A DNA stretch of 64,000 nt from M3007 sp031425035. GTDB lineage: Bacteria > Bacteroidota > Bacteroidia > Chitinophagales > Saprospiraceae. The translations under genes were made by a program, and so were the position numbers. Each line of letters starts with the position of its first letter. Within the stretch, counting starts at the first letter, position 1. Location of the stretch: the NCBI GenBank assembly GCA_031425035.1, contig JANPIN010000077.1:56854-120853 (forward strand), read 5' to 3'. The notes under the pieces are model-generated. The model was not told the origin of the DNA, did not search any database, and worked only from the letters and a program-made list of their open reading frames with translations. Below are positions 27,201 through 36,011 of the stretch, piece after piece.

Positions 27201-30200
27201 CCCAGCCAATACTGGAGTAGTTGCCGGCCATGGAAATATTACCGAAATCCGCCAGTTTCATGTCCACACGGGCCTGGCCGGCATAACCGCCCTGCTCATT
27301 GAAGCCGTTGAGCCGCAACTCGTTGATCCAGACCTCAAAACAGTGGGCTACGCTTTTATCAACGTTGCGTACCCCCACCATCACGCCTTTCACATAACCC
27401 AGGTTCGGGTTACCCACTACTTTGACGGAGTTACGCGGATTGTTGGGGTCCGCAATAATAAACGGCCTTTCAAAAGTAGCGTTCGGGTCGGCGTTACGTC
27501 GTTTTTTGACTTCCGTCAGCAACTCCATGGGGAAATCGAAACTGTTCTCCGGTCTCCAGACCTCCTCTTTATAATCGCGGCTATCCGGATTCCCATTCAA
27601 ATTTGTTTCTACGGAAGGAACCAGGTGAATTTCATATTCGTAGTAGTTACGCACAAAGTCGGAGCCTAAACGCAGGAAAATGGTCAGGTCATTCGAATCC
27701 AATACACCGCGGTCCATGCCCTTGCCTTCGGCGTGGACGAACATTTTGAGCCGTTTGAACTGGCGTAAATCCATGTTCAACTGCTTGAAAATACCCCGGG
27801 CATCGCAGGGATTCAGGTCACAAATGTTCAGGGATAAAGCCTGCTCATTCTGCTGAATATCCGGGAAGGCGCCCACCGACTGCTCCCGGGAAATACCGTA
27901 GGGAATGGTGTAGTTGAAAGGTTGGCGGGCGGCATTTTCTTCAATACTCACGGCATTCACATCGAAAGGAATGCGGCTGTACATCGGAATATTGTCGCAG
28001 ACGGCACTATCCGCAGCCAGTGGCTGGGTGAACCGGCGCCATTGGTTACGGCCTAGTTCGAGGGTAGCAAAACGGAAAGTCGTTTTTTCATCGAAACCTT
28101 TCCACAACATCCGCATAAAACGAATGGAACGGAAATCCTGAATACCGCCGATCTTCTCGCGGTTGACAGCATCGAGTGGCACTTTGAAACGGTACCAGAT
28201 GTATTCCTTACCGCCTTTGTTGACCACCACCTGTTCGGTCACAATGTCGCGCAGGGTGTCATTGGTCAAATCGAGCACGTCCACGCCGTTCATGGAAGTT
28301 TTGGCGAGCGGAATTTTATACCGGTAATACGATTCGCTCTCGTTCAGCGAGTTATCCCGGTTCAGGTCTTCGCCATCAGGAATGTTCGTCGAGGAAGGGT
28401 TCAGGCCGTTCTGGTTGGTATTGTTGCCGGTATTGGCGGGGGAGTTACCTTCCGGGCTGTTAAACCGGCGGTAACGTTCAATCAGGCCGGGGTTATCCGT
28501 CTGGAAACGGGCGTCGTTGAAATAGACGAAGTTATCGGCAGAGGGGTCGCCCAGCAGCACGTTTTTAGCGTTCTGCCCCAGGGAGGAGTTCATGACCGCC
28601 GTTACCCATTCCTGGAAAAAACCTCTTTCCTCGTCATCGTTCAAGCCATCCAGACCAACGTCCTGCAGCACCCGTTTAGCCGGGTCGTTATCGAAGGCAT
28701 TGACCACCGGCGGCAGCACCGGAATGCGGCCCAGCCGGGTGTTCACCGTTTTACCGGTCCCTTGTCCGGTTGGAATGGCGTTCTCGAAAAACTGCCGCGA
28801 ATCGCGCATAATATCTTCCGAAACGGAGCCCAGATCGATATACATGTTGCCGGCTTTTGACACCTCGCCGTTGCCCGGATCCATGTACGGATTCATCATC
28901 CAGAATTCTACGAACTCAATGTTCGCCGCCTCGAAGTCATTGGTATTCAAGCCTTTCATAAAGCCCGCCCAGCGCGTATCGGGCCGGTTGAGCTCCGGCT
29001 CGCCGTCGTCCGCTACACCGCTTGTATAACCTGCTGAATAAGGCGTACCACCCGGCAGATCGAAATTATACGGTCCGCGTTCCTTCGGGAAATATGTGAC
29101 GTCCAGTCCGCGCAAAATGCTTTGTTCGGCCGGCGATAACTGGCGGTTCGGGAAAATTTCCTGTTGGTTGAACGTGATGGTGTAGGGGTTGTCATTGTCA
29201 CTGTTACTGCGCACGTAGGAGTCGCCATTATACCAGGAAAGCCGCGCCCGATTGACGCCCAGGAGCAGGGTATCGGAAAGCTGGGACTCGGGGAATAAAA
29301 TGGGTTCCCCTCCTTGCGGCACGGATGACAGCACCCAGGAGTTGGCTGGAAAATCAACGCGCAGGCTGGACGTACTACCCTCAAAATCATCAAGATAAAC
29401 CGTACCGCCTTTGTCGGCGCCCTGGTTAATGGCCCGGTTATGACCGGGATCCAGCAAGGCCACCTCGGCCTGGGCCGTAATGCTCGATTTTTCTTTGGTT
29501 TGCAGCAATGGCAGCCAGTCGACAAACTTGGTCATCCAGGGCGCATCTTTGGAAATGCTGAAATCCATTCCGTAGACCTTGTTATTAATAGGGTCGTCGC
29601 CGAAGTTTACCTTTTGCGTCAGCGGTCGTTCGAACAGGTTCATGTAGGTGGCGCCGAGTTTCACGTCCTTACTCAGGTCGTAGTCGAAACGCGCGCCCAC
29701 CATGGATCGGCTTTGAAAACCGAAGAGGCTGTTATCCTCAAAACTGACGCTCACGTTTTGCCCCGATTGCAGGATGGCGTCGTTCAGAATCCGGACTTTA
29801 CCGATATTATAATCCACCGAGTAATCCTGGCCTTCGACCAGGGTGCGGCCGCCGGCACTCACCCGTACGGAACCTTGCGGCAAATTGAAGGTACCCAGGG
29901 AAATTTCCGAGGAAGTGGCCGATTTATAGGAGCCTCTCAGGGTAAAACGGTTGTACTGCTGGTATTCCCGGGCCCGGAAGAGCGTGGAGTCGTAAAGCTC
30001 CGGGTAAATATACTTTCGTCGTACAGCAGCGTCCGCCCCGCCGACGGTTAAAATACTGTCCAGGAAAGAACCGAATGGTTCGAGCACCGGGAACATCACG
30101 CGTCCCGAACGCAGGTTGATGGTCACGCCCGGTACGAAGTCGAAAATACCGTCCGGCCCGGGGTCTTGCTGCAAATTGAGCATATCCAGGTTAAATACCT

Positions 30201-32028
30201 GCAGTAAAGGCTTGGATCGTACGTTGTCGGGGATGTTGGAGCCGTCCAGAAAACGCTTCTGGCCTTTACCCGGATCTTCATAAAAAATGTCGAAACGGAA
30301 CTCCTGCGGATCTACGTTGGCCGAACCGATGGCGTAGATGTTTTTCATCATCAGGTCCCAGATGGGATAGTTCACGTTGGCCGTGGTGCTTTTCAACATC
30401 TTGACAAACAGCACGTTCTGGTTCAGGGAGTCGCCGCTTTGCACGTCGCTGGAAAACTCCCCGATCCGGTGCGGCTGCCCGTTGTAGGTGTACTCGACCG
30501 AAAGACCCACCACCTGGTCGGGCTGTACGTTCAAGTTAAGACTCACGAAACCCAGTTGCTCATTAAAGGTGTATTCGGAAGGCGACAACAGGCGGGCGCG
30601 TACTTTTTCAAAATCCCGGATCTGTTTCAATTCGAAATCAGGGCCGGTCAGTTCTTTTACAACTTTAGCCGACTGACGCAGGGTGGAGTCATTACCCAGC
30701 AGTCCGGTTTTAATATCCGGGTACAGTCTATTGTTATCGTTATCCGGCAGGGCTTGATTTTTAATGTCCACATGCACGGGGCTGGGCAGCCTAAAATCCG
30801 GCAGCACGGTTTGGTTCAAGGAATCAAAGCCGTCCAGGTAGGGATGTGGCTCAGCCAGATCGGCAATAGCGACAATGTCCCGGGTATTTTCGGTGACCAG
30901 TTTGTCATTGGTGATCCAGACTTCCATCCGGGTTACAGTGAACAGCGAGAGCGGGACGGGCAGGCAGCGCAGGTTGGTTTGAAATTCGTTGCGGTTCCAC
31001 TGGCTGAAAAAGAAGTGCCGGTTTTCGTCGTACTCGTCAATCGGTTTCTGGAAAGTCTGGAGCTGCGAACCGCCCTGTACCGCCAGATTCTGCTGTTTGG
31101 ACCGCTGCTGACTGGCCACCAGGGTCGTACGCAGGTGACCGAATTTCAAGTCCATTCTAATACCGAACAGGTTCTGGGCGCCTTTGATCAGGTTGGAACG
31201 CAGCGGCAGCGACACGTTACCGGCTTCAATACCCTGGATGATCTCGTCTTCCGAAAATCCTTTGGTATCGTATTTCAACTTCATCTGGTTGTCGAAGTCG
31301 AAAGTCGCCTGGGTATTGTAGTTGAAATTCAGGTTGAGTTTTTCCCCGATCTTACCATTCGCGCTCATATTAATATCCATGTCAAAATCGAAATTCCCCT
31401 GTCCCTGCTGACGCAAGGTGAGGATCGGATTCTGACGACGTTGATACTGGTAGCCGAAAGTGAGGTTAATATTCCCCTGTGGACGAATATCCACCGTGGT
31501 GCCCCCGAAGAGGCGGTCGATCAGCGAATTTTTTATATTAAATTTTGCAATGGGGTCTACGATTCCGCTGCTGCTTTTGTCGCCGGCGGAGGTCACCCCC
31601 TGCAGGCGGTCGAAGTATTCCTGCTGCTGCTTGCGGTCACGCCAGCGGGTATATTCTTCAAAAGTCATGTAAGTAGGCGCCCGGAAAAAATCATCGCCGA
31701 TCTTTTCGGTAATGATGTACATGTTTGTTTCCGGGTCATATTCTACCTGCTGATCGACGGCTTTCGGGTCTTTCAGGTCAATAATATTGCCATTGGCGTT
31801 GTTCAGAAAATCGTCGTAACGCTCCTGTAGCGGCGGGTTGGTATCCCGGGCGGCAGTCGTCGGGAACGGATTTTTAACAACTGCGGTTTCCCGGGCTACG
31901 GGCAGGTTCCCTTCCGGAAAAAACAGCGTCAACACATGTTCCCGTACAACGGCTGGATAGGTAAAAGCAAACAGCGCACTGAGCGCGGCCAAGCCGGTCA
32001 CCGCCAGAAGGGTGTTCTTCTTCTTCAT
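24268..32028 (-). CDS. sprA: SprA (Sov), outer-membrane translocon of the type IX secretion system
   Basis: 2586 residues, somewhat longer than the roughly 2300-2500 usual for SprA. It forms the giant outer-membrane beta-barrel through which T9SS cargo passes. N-terminal hydrophobic signal (NTLLAVTGLAALSALFAFTYP). Family features: GNINLTFGYQYQRRQNPILT, NLNFNYNTQATFDFDNQMKLKY, EIIQGIEAGNVSLPLRSNLIKGAQNLFGIR, KRVLQDVGLDGLNDDEE, and YLDDFEGSTSSLRVD. The C-terminus ends VQFKLN, a barrel-strand end. Residues about 1967-2098 are a Gly/Pro/Asn-rich, collagen-like stretch that I do not expect in the family. ruvA lies 136 bp upstream in the same direction, a pairing I recall from many Bacteroidota; the gcvH I would expect downstream is missing and a palindrome sits there instead. 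Confidence 0.95.
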   Translation of the reverse strand: MKKKNTLLAVTGLAALSALFAFTYPAVVREHVLTLFFPEGNLPVARETAVVKNPFPTTAARDTNPPLQERYDDFLNNANGNIIDLKDPKAVDQQVEYDPETNMYIITEKIGDDFFRAPTYMTFEEYTRWRDRKQQQEYFDRLQGVTSAGDKSSSGIVDPIAKFNIKNSLIDRLFGGTTVDIRPQGNINLTFGYQYQRRQNPILTLRQQGQGNFDFDMDINMSANGKIGEKLNLNFNYNTQATFDFDNQMKLKYDTKGFSEDEIIQGIEAGNVSLPLRSNLIKGAQNLFGIRMDLKFGHLRTTLVASQQRSKQQNLAVQGGSQLQTFQKPIDEYDENRHFFFSQWNRNEFQTNLRCLPVPLSLFTVTRMEVWITNDKLVTENTRDIVAIADLAEPHPYLDGFDSLNQTVLPDFRLPSPVHVDIKNQALPDNDNNRLYPDIKTGLLGNDSTLRQSAKVVKELTGPDFELKQIRDFEKVRARLLSPSEYTFNEQLGFVSLNLNVQPDQVVGLSVEYTYNGQPHRIGEFSSDVQSGDSLNQNVLFVKMLKSTTANVNYPIWDLMMKNIYAIGSANVDPQEFRFDIFYEDPGKGQKRFLDGSNIPDNVRSKPLLQVFNLDMLNLQQDPGPDGIFDFVPGVTINLRSGRVMFPVLEPFGSFLDSILTVGGADAAVRRKYIYPELYDSTLFRAREYQQYNRFTLRGSYKSATSSEISLGTFNLPQGSVRVSAGGRTLVEGQDYSVDYNIGKVRILNDAILQSGQNVSVSFEDNSLFGFQSRSMVGARFDYDLSKDVKLGATYMNLFERPLTQKVNFGDDPINNKVYGMDFSISKDAPWMTKFVDWLPLLQTKEKSSITAQAEVALLDPGHNRAINQGADKGGTVYLDDFEGSTSSLRVDFPANSWVLSSVPQGGEPILFPESQLSDTLLLGVNRARLSWYNGDSYVRSNSDNDNPYTITFNQQEIFPNRQLSPAEQSILRGLDVTYFPKERGPYNFDLPGGTPYSAGYTSGVADDGEPELNRPDTRWAGFMKGLNTNDFEAANIEFVEFWMMNPYMDPGNGEVSKAGNMYIDLGSVSEDIMRDSRQFFENAIPTGQGTGKTVNTRLGRIPVLPPVVNAFDNDPAKRVLQDVGLDGLNDDEERGFFQEWVTAVMNSSLGQNAKNVLLGDPSADNFVYFNDARFQTDNPGLIERYRRFNSPEGNSPANTGNNTNQNGLNPSSTNIPDGEDLNRDNSLNESESYYRYKIPLAKTSMNGVDVLDLTNDTLRDIVTEQVVVNKGGKEYIWYRFKVPLDAVNREKIGGIQDFRSIRFMRMLWKGFDEKTTFRFATLELGRNQWRRFTQPLAADSAVCDNIPMYSRIPFDVNAVSIEENAARQPFNYTIPYGISREQSVGAFPDIQQNEQALSLNICDLNPCDARGIFKQLNMDLRQFKRLKMFVHAEGKGMDRGVLDSNDLTIFLRLGSDFVRNYYEYEIHLVPSVETNLNGNPDSRDYKEEVWRPENSFDFPMELLTEVKKRRNADPNATFERPFIIADPNNPRNSVKVVGNPNLGYVKGVMVGVRNVDKSVAHCFEVWINELRLNGFNEQGGYAGQARVDMKLADFGNISMAGNYSSIGWGGLEQKLIERQREEIIQYDISTNLELGKLLPEKSGIRIPFYAQYTNVTKNPEYDPYDLDIKLKDKIRNESDPGKKQDIRELAQDVTIVRGYNFTNVRKERRGKGVPLPFDISNFSFTYAFNQQHKRDPFIVRDDQNRYKGGLDYQYATGIKPIQPFKGVNNKYLKFIKEFNFNPLPNTYGFNTVLERFVGIRTDRFAGEDPARNTYYNRRFTWDRNYDLGWDISKGLRFNFGANARSIIDEPDATETNREVRRDSILKSMRNLGRPKSYTQNVGLNYTLPFKYFPFLDFITMKASYTAGYTWTAQSIKLQNLDAGQFQDRVNERNLGNTIQNNNVRQINGEFNFETLYNKSKYLGRINKPGQAGKAGGNGPNGPAGTNGGGRNQPSSRSGDNPGGAPGAPSPGGKNPGERGRPNDLNTPGGKNPTDKTNRDPSSATPGAPSGAPGGVPGTPGAPGSTQPGVTPDPNDPNAPAADGKKGKTPKAPKPKKERQPSMAERIAIRPIMLVRRARFTYSENYSTVVPGFTPEPKLMGLSEGFLAPGWDFVAGIQPTSSWLDEAASKGWITHRPELNQQVVRNYTQNLDASVSVEPFADFKIDITMAKQYSRNSTELFKDQDFIVDPNNVKFEHRAQRDYGSYTISYFALNTLFDNDIDGLFTRFKSYRPIISQRLGQQVGNTSAHNEDGSPYTYGYGKFQQEVLLPAFLAAYTEKDPTTAGLNVFRTMPAVNWKLNYAGLSKVGKLKEVFSSFTLTHGYKSSLTVNSYNTDIFYDPYQSTKIDELNFNYIARFEIPQVVISEQFQPLLGVQMKMKNGMSLNLDFKKSRTLAMSFVDYQLAEGRATGYSGEFGYLMKNVNIPFLMSKKAKKAASKSKAKNKKAPVVTPPPGAGGGQQSNDMNFKFTFEYRDDITVNHQLDQRDEAIPTRGSTTIKISPSVDYALNKRLSLRVFTDYSKTVPKTSQSFPITTIAAGVTVQFKLN

Positions 32029-32163
32029 ATTCGAGCAAGCAGGTAAAAATATTTGGTAATGGATGATGCTACAAACTGAGTAATGACGTCGGCTGGCAAA
32101 ATTTGGTTGCCTGTAACATCGACTTCAATGCATAATAAATTTTGCCGGTCGCTTTAAAGGTGG

Positions 32164-32757
32164 TTAAACAGCCAGTGCGCGCAGGGCCTGTTTAACCAGA
32201 TCTTCTACTTTCCGAACCGTCGGGTCATCGCGCATAATGGTGTTGAGGGCTTTTTGGACGGCAATTCGGGTAAATCCAAGCGCAATGAGGGCTGATAACG
32301 CCTCCTCCCGGGCCGTATTGTCCGCTGCCGGCAACAACACAGGCGAATCGCCGGCATCCTTGGTTAGTTTGGACTTCAGATCGAGAATAATTTGCTTAGC
32401 CGTTTTCGCCCCGATCCCCTTGACCCGTTGCAGGACATGCGCCTGTTCGCCGATCACCGCTGACCGCACTTCATCGACCGACATGGCCGAAAGGATCAGT
32501 TGGGCCGTGGTTGCCCCGACGCCGGTGACGCCGATGAGCTGCACGAATAGACTGCGTTCCGTCTGCGTCGAGAACCCGAAAAGCGTGTGGGCATCTTCGC
32601 GTACCTGCAGGTGGGTGTAGAGCGTAGTCCGTTCCTGCCCCTGGATGGCGGTAAACGTACTCAACGGAATGTTGATGTGAAAACCTACTCCGTTGACTTC
32701 CAATACAATGAAGTTGGGACTGCGGTAGGCGATTTCTCCTTTGAGGTAAGCGTACAT
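32164..32757 (-). CDS. ruvA: Holliday junction DNA helicase subunit RuvA
   Basis: 197 residues, normal length. RuvA binds four-way junctions as a tetramer and loads the RuvB motor during recombinational repair. OB-fold domain MYAYLKGEIAYRSPNFIVLEVNGVGFHI; helix-hairpin-helix pair LIGVTGVGATTAQLILS and LQRVKGIGAKTAKQIILDLKSKL; acidic/hydrophilic linker; C-terminal RuvB-binding domain ALIALGFTRIAVQKALNTI. Located directly upstream of sprA on the same strand, divergent from a membrane-protein gene. Confidence 0.96.
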   Translation of the reverse strand: MYAYLKGEIAYRSPNFIVLEVNGVGFHINIPLSTFTAIQGQERTTLYTHLQVREDAHTLFGFSTQTERSLFVQLIGVTGVGATTAQLILSAMSVDEVRSAVIGEQAHVLQRVKGIGAKTAKQIILDLKSKLTKDAGDSPVLLPAADNTAREEALSALIALGFTRIAVQKALNTIMRDDPTVRKVEDLVKQALRALAV

Positions 32758-32862
32758 ATAGATTGGTGGATTTGCCTGGTGGGCCGCAAAGAACGGGAAA
32801 AAATTAAGCTATACCGAAACTGCAGTATGTTAGCGTTCTCTTCTAACCAAATCAGGCGCTCC

Positions 32863-34188
32863 ATGATCAATAATTATACCCGGTTTCAAACTGCTTTTTT
32901 AAATTTTATTTCCCGCTACTACCTGCTTATTTTATTTCTGGCGCTTTACCCGGTGATGTATGACCGCATCAATGTCAATCCCCGGGCGGTGATCTGGTCG
33001 GACTGTGAAGGGTATTATAAATACCTGCCCGGACTGTTCATTATCGGCGATTTTCATAAAATTCCGGAGGGCAGCGTATGGCCGGTAAAAAATGAAAAAG
33101 GCGAGATCCTGTTGAAATACACATACGGCGTTTCTATTTTCGAGGCGCCTTTTTTTCTGGCCGCCCGGCAATACTGTGTATGGAAAAACCAGGATCCGGA
33201 TGATTATTTCAACCGCCATTATTGCCGCGCAATAGCCATTGGTGGATTTTGCATCGGCTTTTTGGGCTTGTTTTTCCTGCGTTTGGGCCTTCTGCGATAT
33301 TTCAGCCCATGGGTCACTTTCTGGACGGTGATGGCGGTTTTCTTCGGCACCAATCTGTTCCATTACACGTTGAAGGAAATGGGTATGTCCCACGTGTATT
33401 CCTTTTGTCTGTTCGCTTTTCTGGTCTGGCAGGTCCCGCGTTTTTATGAGAATCCGCGCTGGCAAAATGCGGCGCTGCTGGGTGGTGCTGCGGGCTGGCT
33501 CATCCTGATACGGCCGACCAACTTTGTCGTCCTGATCTTCATCGCGCTATACGATGTGTATTCCTGGCCGGCCGTTCGGGAGCGCCTGGTTTTCTGGCGG
33601 CAACACCTGCCGCAAATAGGCGTCGCTTTAGGGGCGGCTTTTTTGTTTTTCCTGCCACAAATGCTCTATTGGCACGAAATGCTGGGCAAATGGATCCATT
33701 ACTCGTACACCGACGAAGGCTTTATTTTCTGGAAACAGCCGAAAATAGGCGCTGTACTTTTTGACGTACAAAACGGCCTGTTCCTGTATTCGCCCATGGC
33801 GCTGTTGATGGTGCTGGGCATTTTCCTGGGTTTAAAACAAAGAAAATTCCAGGCGCCGGCTATGCTCCTCATCTTCGTGATTTCCACGTATTTATTTGCC
33901 AGTTGGTGGGCCTGGTGGTTTGGCGGCGCATTCGGTCACCGGTCGTATGTAGAACTCTATGCGCTGTTGGCATTGCCGCTGGCCGGAGTATTTGAATGGG
34001 CCTTCCAAAGCCGCTGGCCGGCAGTGCGCGGCGGGATCATGGCGCTGGCGGTCGTGCTGATGATTTACAGCGTACGGCTGTCTTTCCTGTACAACAGCCT
34101 GGGCGGTCCCTGGGATGGTAAGGACTGGCGCTGGAACTGGGAAAAAATGCAGTGGATTTACGGGCACTTTTTTGATTTCCTACAGTAA
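32863..34188 (+). CDS. Polytopic membrane protein, GT-C-like, function unknown
   Basis: About 441 residues. Opens with a hydrophobic helix (YYLLILFLALYPVMY), then a lumenal loop with AVIWSDCEGYYKYLPGLFI; this Asp-containing first loop followed by about ten membrane helices is the layout of GT-C glycosyltransferases such as protein mannosyltransferase-like enzymes. Later loops contain TLKEMGMSHVYSF, GWLILIRPTNFVVL and SWWAWWFGGAFGHRSYVELY, which I recall from uncharacterised Bacteroidota membrane proteins. I start at the ATG at 32863; an ATG at 32827 is also possible. Divergent from ruvA with 105 bp between; converges on the LytTR regulator. Confidence 0.7.
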   Translation: MINNYTRFQTAFLNFISRYYLLILFLALYPVMYDRINVNPRAVIWSDCEGYYKYLPGLFIIGDFHKIPEGSVWPVKNEKGEILLKYTYGVSIFEAPFFLAARQYCVWKNQDPDDYFNRHYCRAIAIGGFCIGFLGLFFLRLGLLRYFSPWVTFWTVMAVFFGTNLFHYTLKEMGMSHVYSFCLFAFLVWQVPRFYENPRWQNAALLGGAAGWLILIRPTNFVVLIFIALYDVYSWPAVRERLVFWRQHLPQIGVALGAAFLFFLPQMLYWHEMLGKWIHYSYTDEGFIFWKQPKIGAVLFDVQNGLFLYSPMALLMVLGIFLGLKQRKFQAPAMLLIFVISTYLFASWWAWWFGGAFGHRSYVELYALLALPLAGVFEWAFQSRWPAVRGGIMALAVVLMIYSVRLSFLYNSLGGPWDGKDWRWNWEKMQWIYGHFFDFLQ

Positions 34189-34193
34189 GCTGA

Positions 34194-34943
34194 TCATGCG
34201 CCCAGCCAGGATTTGAATTCGCCCACCCGCTCGCGGCTGACGAATACTTCGCCGGGAGCGGCGGGCGTCAGTTCCAGTTTGAGGCGGCCATTGAGGTGCG
34301 GCAGGATTTTTTGGATGGACTGGAGCCGTACGGTCAGGTTCCGGCTGACGCGAAAAAAGTCGCGCGGATCCAGCAGGCGTTCCAGTTCCTCCAGCGTATT
34401 TTCTATGAAATACTTTTTGCCCGTCGCTGTAAAAGCCTGGGTCAGTCCGTCGGCGGATTGAAAGTAAGCCACGTCGCTGGTCGCTACAAACGTCAGTTGC
34501 TGGCCGATTTTAACCAGAAAGCGCTCTTTATAATTTTCCTTGACAAACAGTTTGGCCACCGTAGCGTAGTCGAAAGTTCCAGGTTTCATTCGCTGATTCT
34601 CTATTTTTTCCAGCGCCCGTCCCAGGTCGTCCGGGTCGATCGGCTTGAGTAAATAATCGATCGCATTCACCTTGAAAGCCTGCACCGCATACTGATCGAA
34701 AGCAGTCGTAAATACCACCGGCGCGGTCACGTTGACCTGCCGGAAAATATCGAAACTCAGTCCGTCAGCGATCTGAATGTCCATGAAAATCAGGTCGGGC
34801 ACGGGGAAATGGCGCAACCAGCGCACCGCGCTTTCCACGGAATCCAGGGTTTCCATGACTTGAAAAGTGGACGTATGGGCCAGCAGCATTTTGGTCAGTT
34901 GCTTGGCGGCGGGCAGTTCGTCTTCGATCAGCAGGATTTTCAT
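34194..34943 (-). CDS. LytTR-family response regulator
   Basis: 249 residues. Receiver domain 1-120: acidic pocket LLIEDEL (Glu7, Asp8), phosphoacceptor Asp55 in LIFMDIQIADG, Thr in VVFTTAFDQYAVQAFKVNAIDYLLKP. LytTR DNA-binding domain about 145-249 (FLVKIGQQLTFVATSDVAYFQSADG; RVSRNLTVRLQSIQKI; PAAPGEVFVSRERVGEFKSWLG). Cytoplasmic. The cognate sensor kinase gene ends 9 bp upstream, so they form a two-component pair, with the epimerase gene ahead of them. Confidence 0.95.
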   Translation of the reverse strand: MKILLIEDELPAAKQLTKMLLAHTSTFQVMETLDSVESAVRWLRHFPVPDLIFMDIQIADGLSFDIFRQVNVTAPVVFTTAFDQYAVQAFKVNAIDYLLKPIDPDDLGRALEKIENQRMKPGTFDYATVAKLFVKENYKERFLVKIGQQLTFVATSDVAYFQSADGLTQAFTATGKKYFIENTLEELERLLDPRDFFRVSRNLTVRLQSIQKILPHLNGRLKLELTPAAPGEVFVSRERVGEFKSWLGA

Positions 34944-34952
34944 ACTTTACAA

Positions 34953-36008
34953 TTAGGCGGCCATAACATTGATTACCGGCAGAATTACCGTGAAATATTC
35001 CCGCGAAACGATCACGTCCACGTCGCAGTCCGTGAGGATACGGTAGCGGTCTTTGATGTTTTGTAGGCCCACGCCGGTGGAGTCCATGACCTGGTTTTTG
35101 CGCTGCAGATTATTACGCACCACGAGGTGGCCATTTTCTGCAAACACTTCGATGTGCAGCGGTTTTTCCGTAGAAATGATGTTGTGTTTAATGGCGTTTT
35201 CAAACAGCATTTGGAGCGTTAACGGCACAATGGCACTGAATTCCCGGCCATCTATATCCCGCAGGTCGATTTGCAGATTTTCACCGAAACGTTCTTTCAG
35301 CAGAAAAATATAGGACTTTAAAAAAGCCAGCTCTTCGGACAACAGGATGGTTTTGGAGTCGCGGCTTTCCAGCACGTAGCGATACACTTTACTCATTTGC
35401 TGTACAAAACGCACCGCTTTGTCGGCATCTTCCGGGATGAGGTAGCTGAGCGTATTGAGGCTGTTGAACAGGAAATGCGGGTTCACCTGGTTGCGCAGGC
35501 CTTCGAGTTGCGACTCCACGTTCTGGCGTTCCAGCACGGCTTTTTCGGCCACGCTGCGCTGCAGCTGAATGTAAAACGACAGGGCTTCGTAAATGGTAAT
35601 GACCAGCGACGACATGATCAGCGTAGCAATAAAACTGACCACGTTGCTGGGGGCACCCTGACCCATATGTTCCGGCAGCAACCATTTAAAAAAGGCATCG
35701 ACCGAAAAGTGGACGACAAAATACAAGATCAGAAAGGCGCCAAACACCCAGGCAATACGCTGGTGAATGTCGCTCAGGTCCGGAAAGCGGCGTTTGACGC
35801 GCTCGTAAATTTTGCGCAGCGAAAACCAGAAAACGCTGGTATACACGAACGACATGGGGATACACACCAGCAGAAATGACCAGTTACCCTGTTCATAGGC
35901 ATTGGGAAACAACAGCAAAGAGATCATCAGGCTGGCCAGTGGAATACCAATCGCCATGAGCCAGCGGTCGTTGAAACCCATGGTATCTTCAAAACAGGGA
36001 CGCTGCAT
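34953..36008 (-). CDS. LytS-type sensor histidine kinase
   Basis: 351 residues. Four membrane helices in the first ~150 residues with no large periplasmic domain, so it probably senses membrane or intracellular signals. Then a short coiled coil (AEKAVLERQNVESQLEGLRNQ) and the His_kinase domain with NPHFLFNSLNTL (His178 as phosphorylation site). The HATPase region includes LQMLFENAIKHNI (N box) and TGVGLQNIKDRYRIL (G box). Partner of the LytTR regulator 9 bp downstream. Start at 36008 leaves 3 bp to the upstream epimerase stop; the second Met (36008 minus 27 bp) is an alternative. Confidence 0.93.
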   Translation of the reverse strand: MQRPCFEDTMGFNDRWLMAIGIPLASLMISLLLFPNAYEQGNWSFLLVCIPMSFVYTSVFWFSLRKIYERVKRRFPDLSDIHQRIAWVFGAFLILYFVVHFSVDAFFKWLLPEHMGQGAPSNVVSFIATLIMSSLVITIYEALSFYIQLQRSVAEKAVLERQNVESQLEGLRNQVNPHFLFNSLNTLSYLIPEDADKAVRFVQQMSKVYRYVLESRDSKTILLSEELAFLKSYIFLLKERFGENLQIDLRDIDGREFSAIVPLTLQMLFENAIKHNIISTEKPLHIEVFAENGHLVVRNNLQRKNQVMDSTGVGLQNIKDRYRILTDCDVDVIVSREYFTVILPVINVMAA

Positions 36009-36011
36009 GGT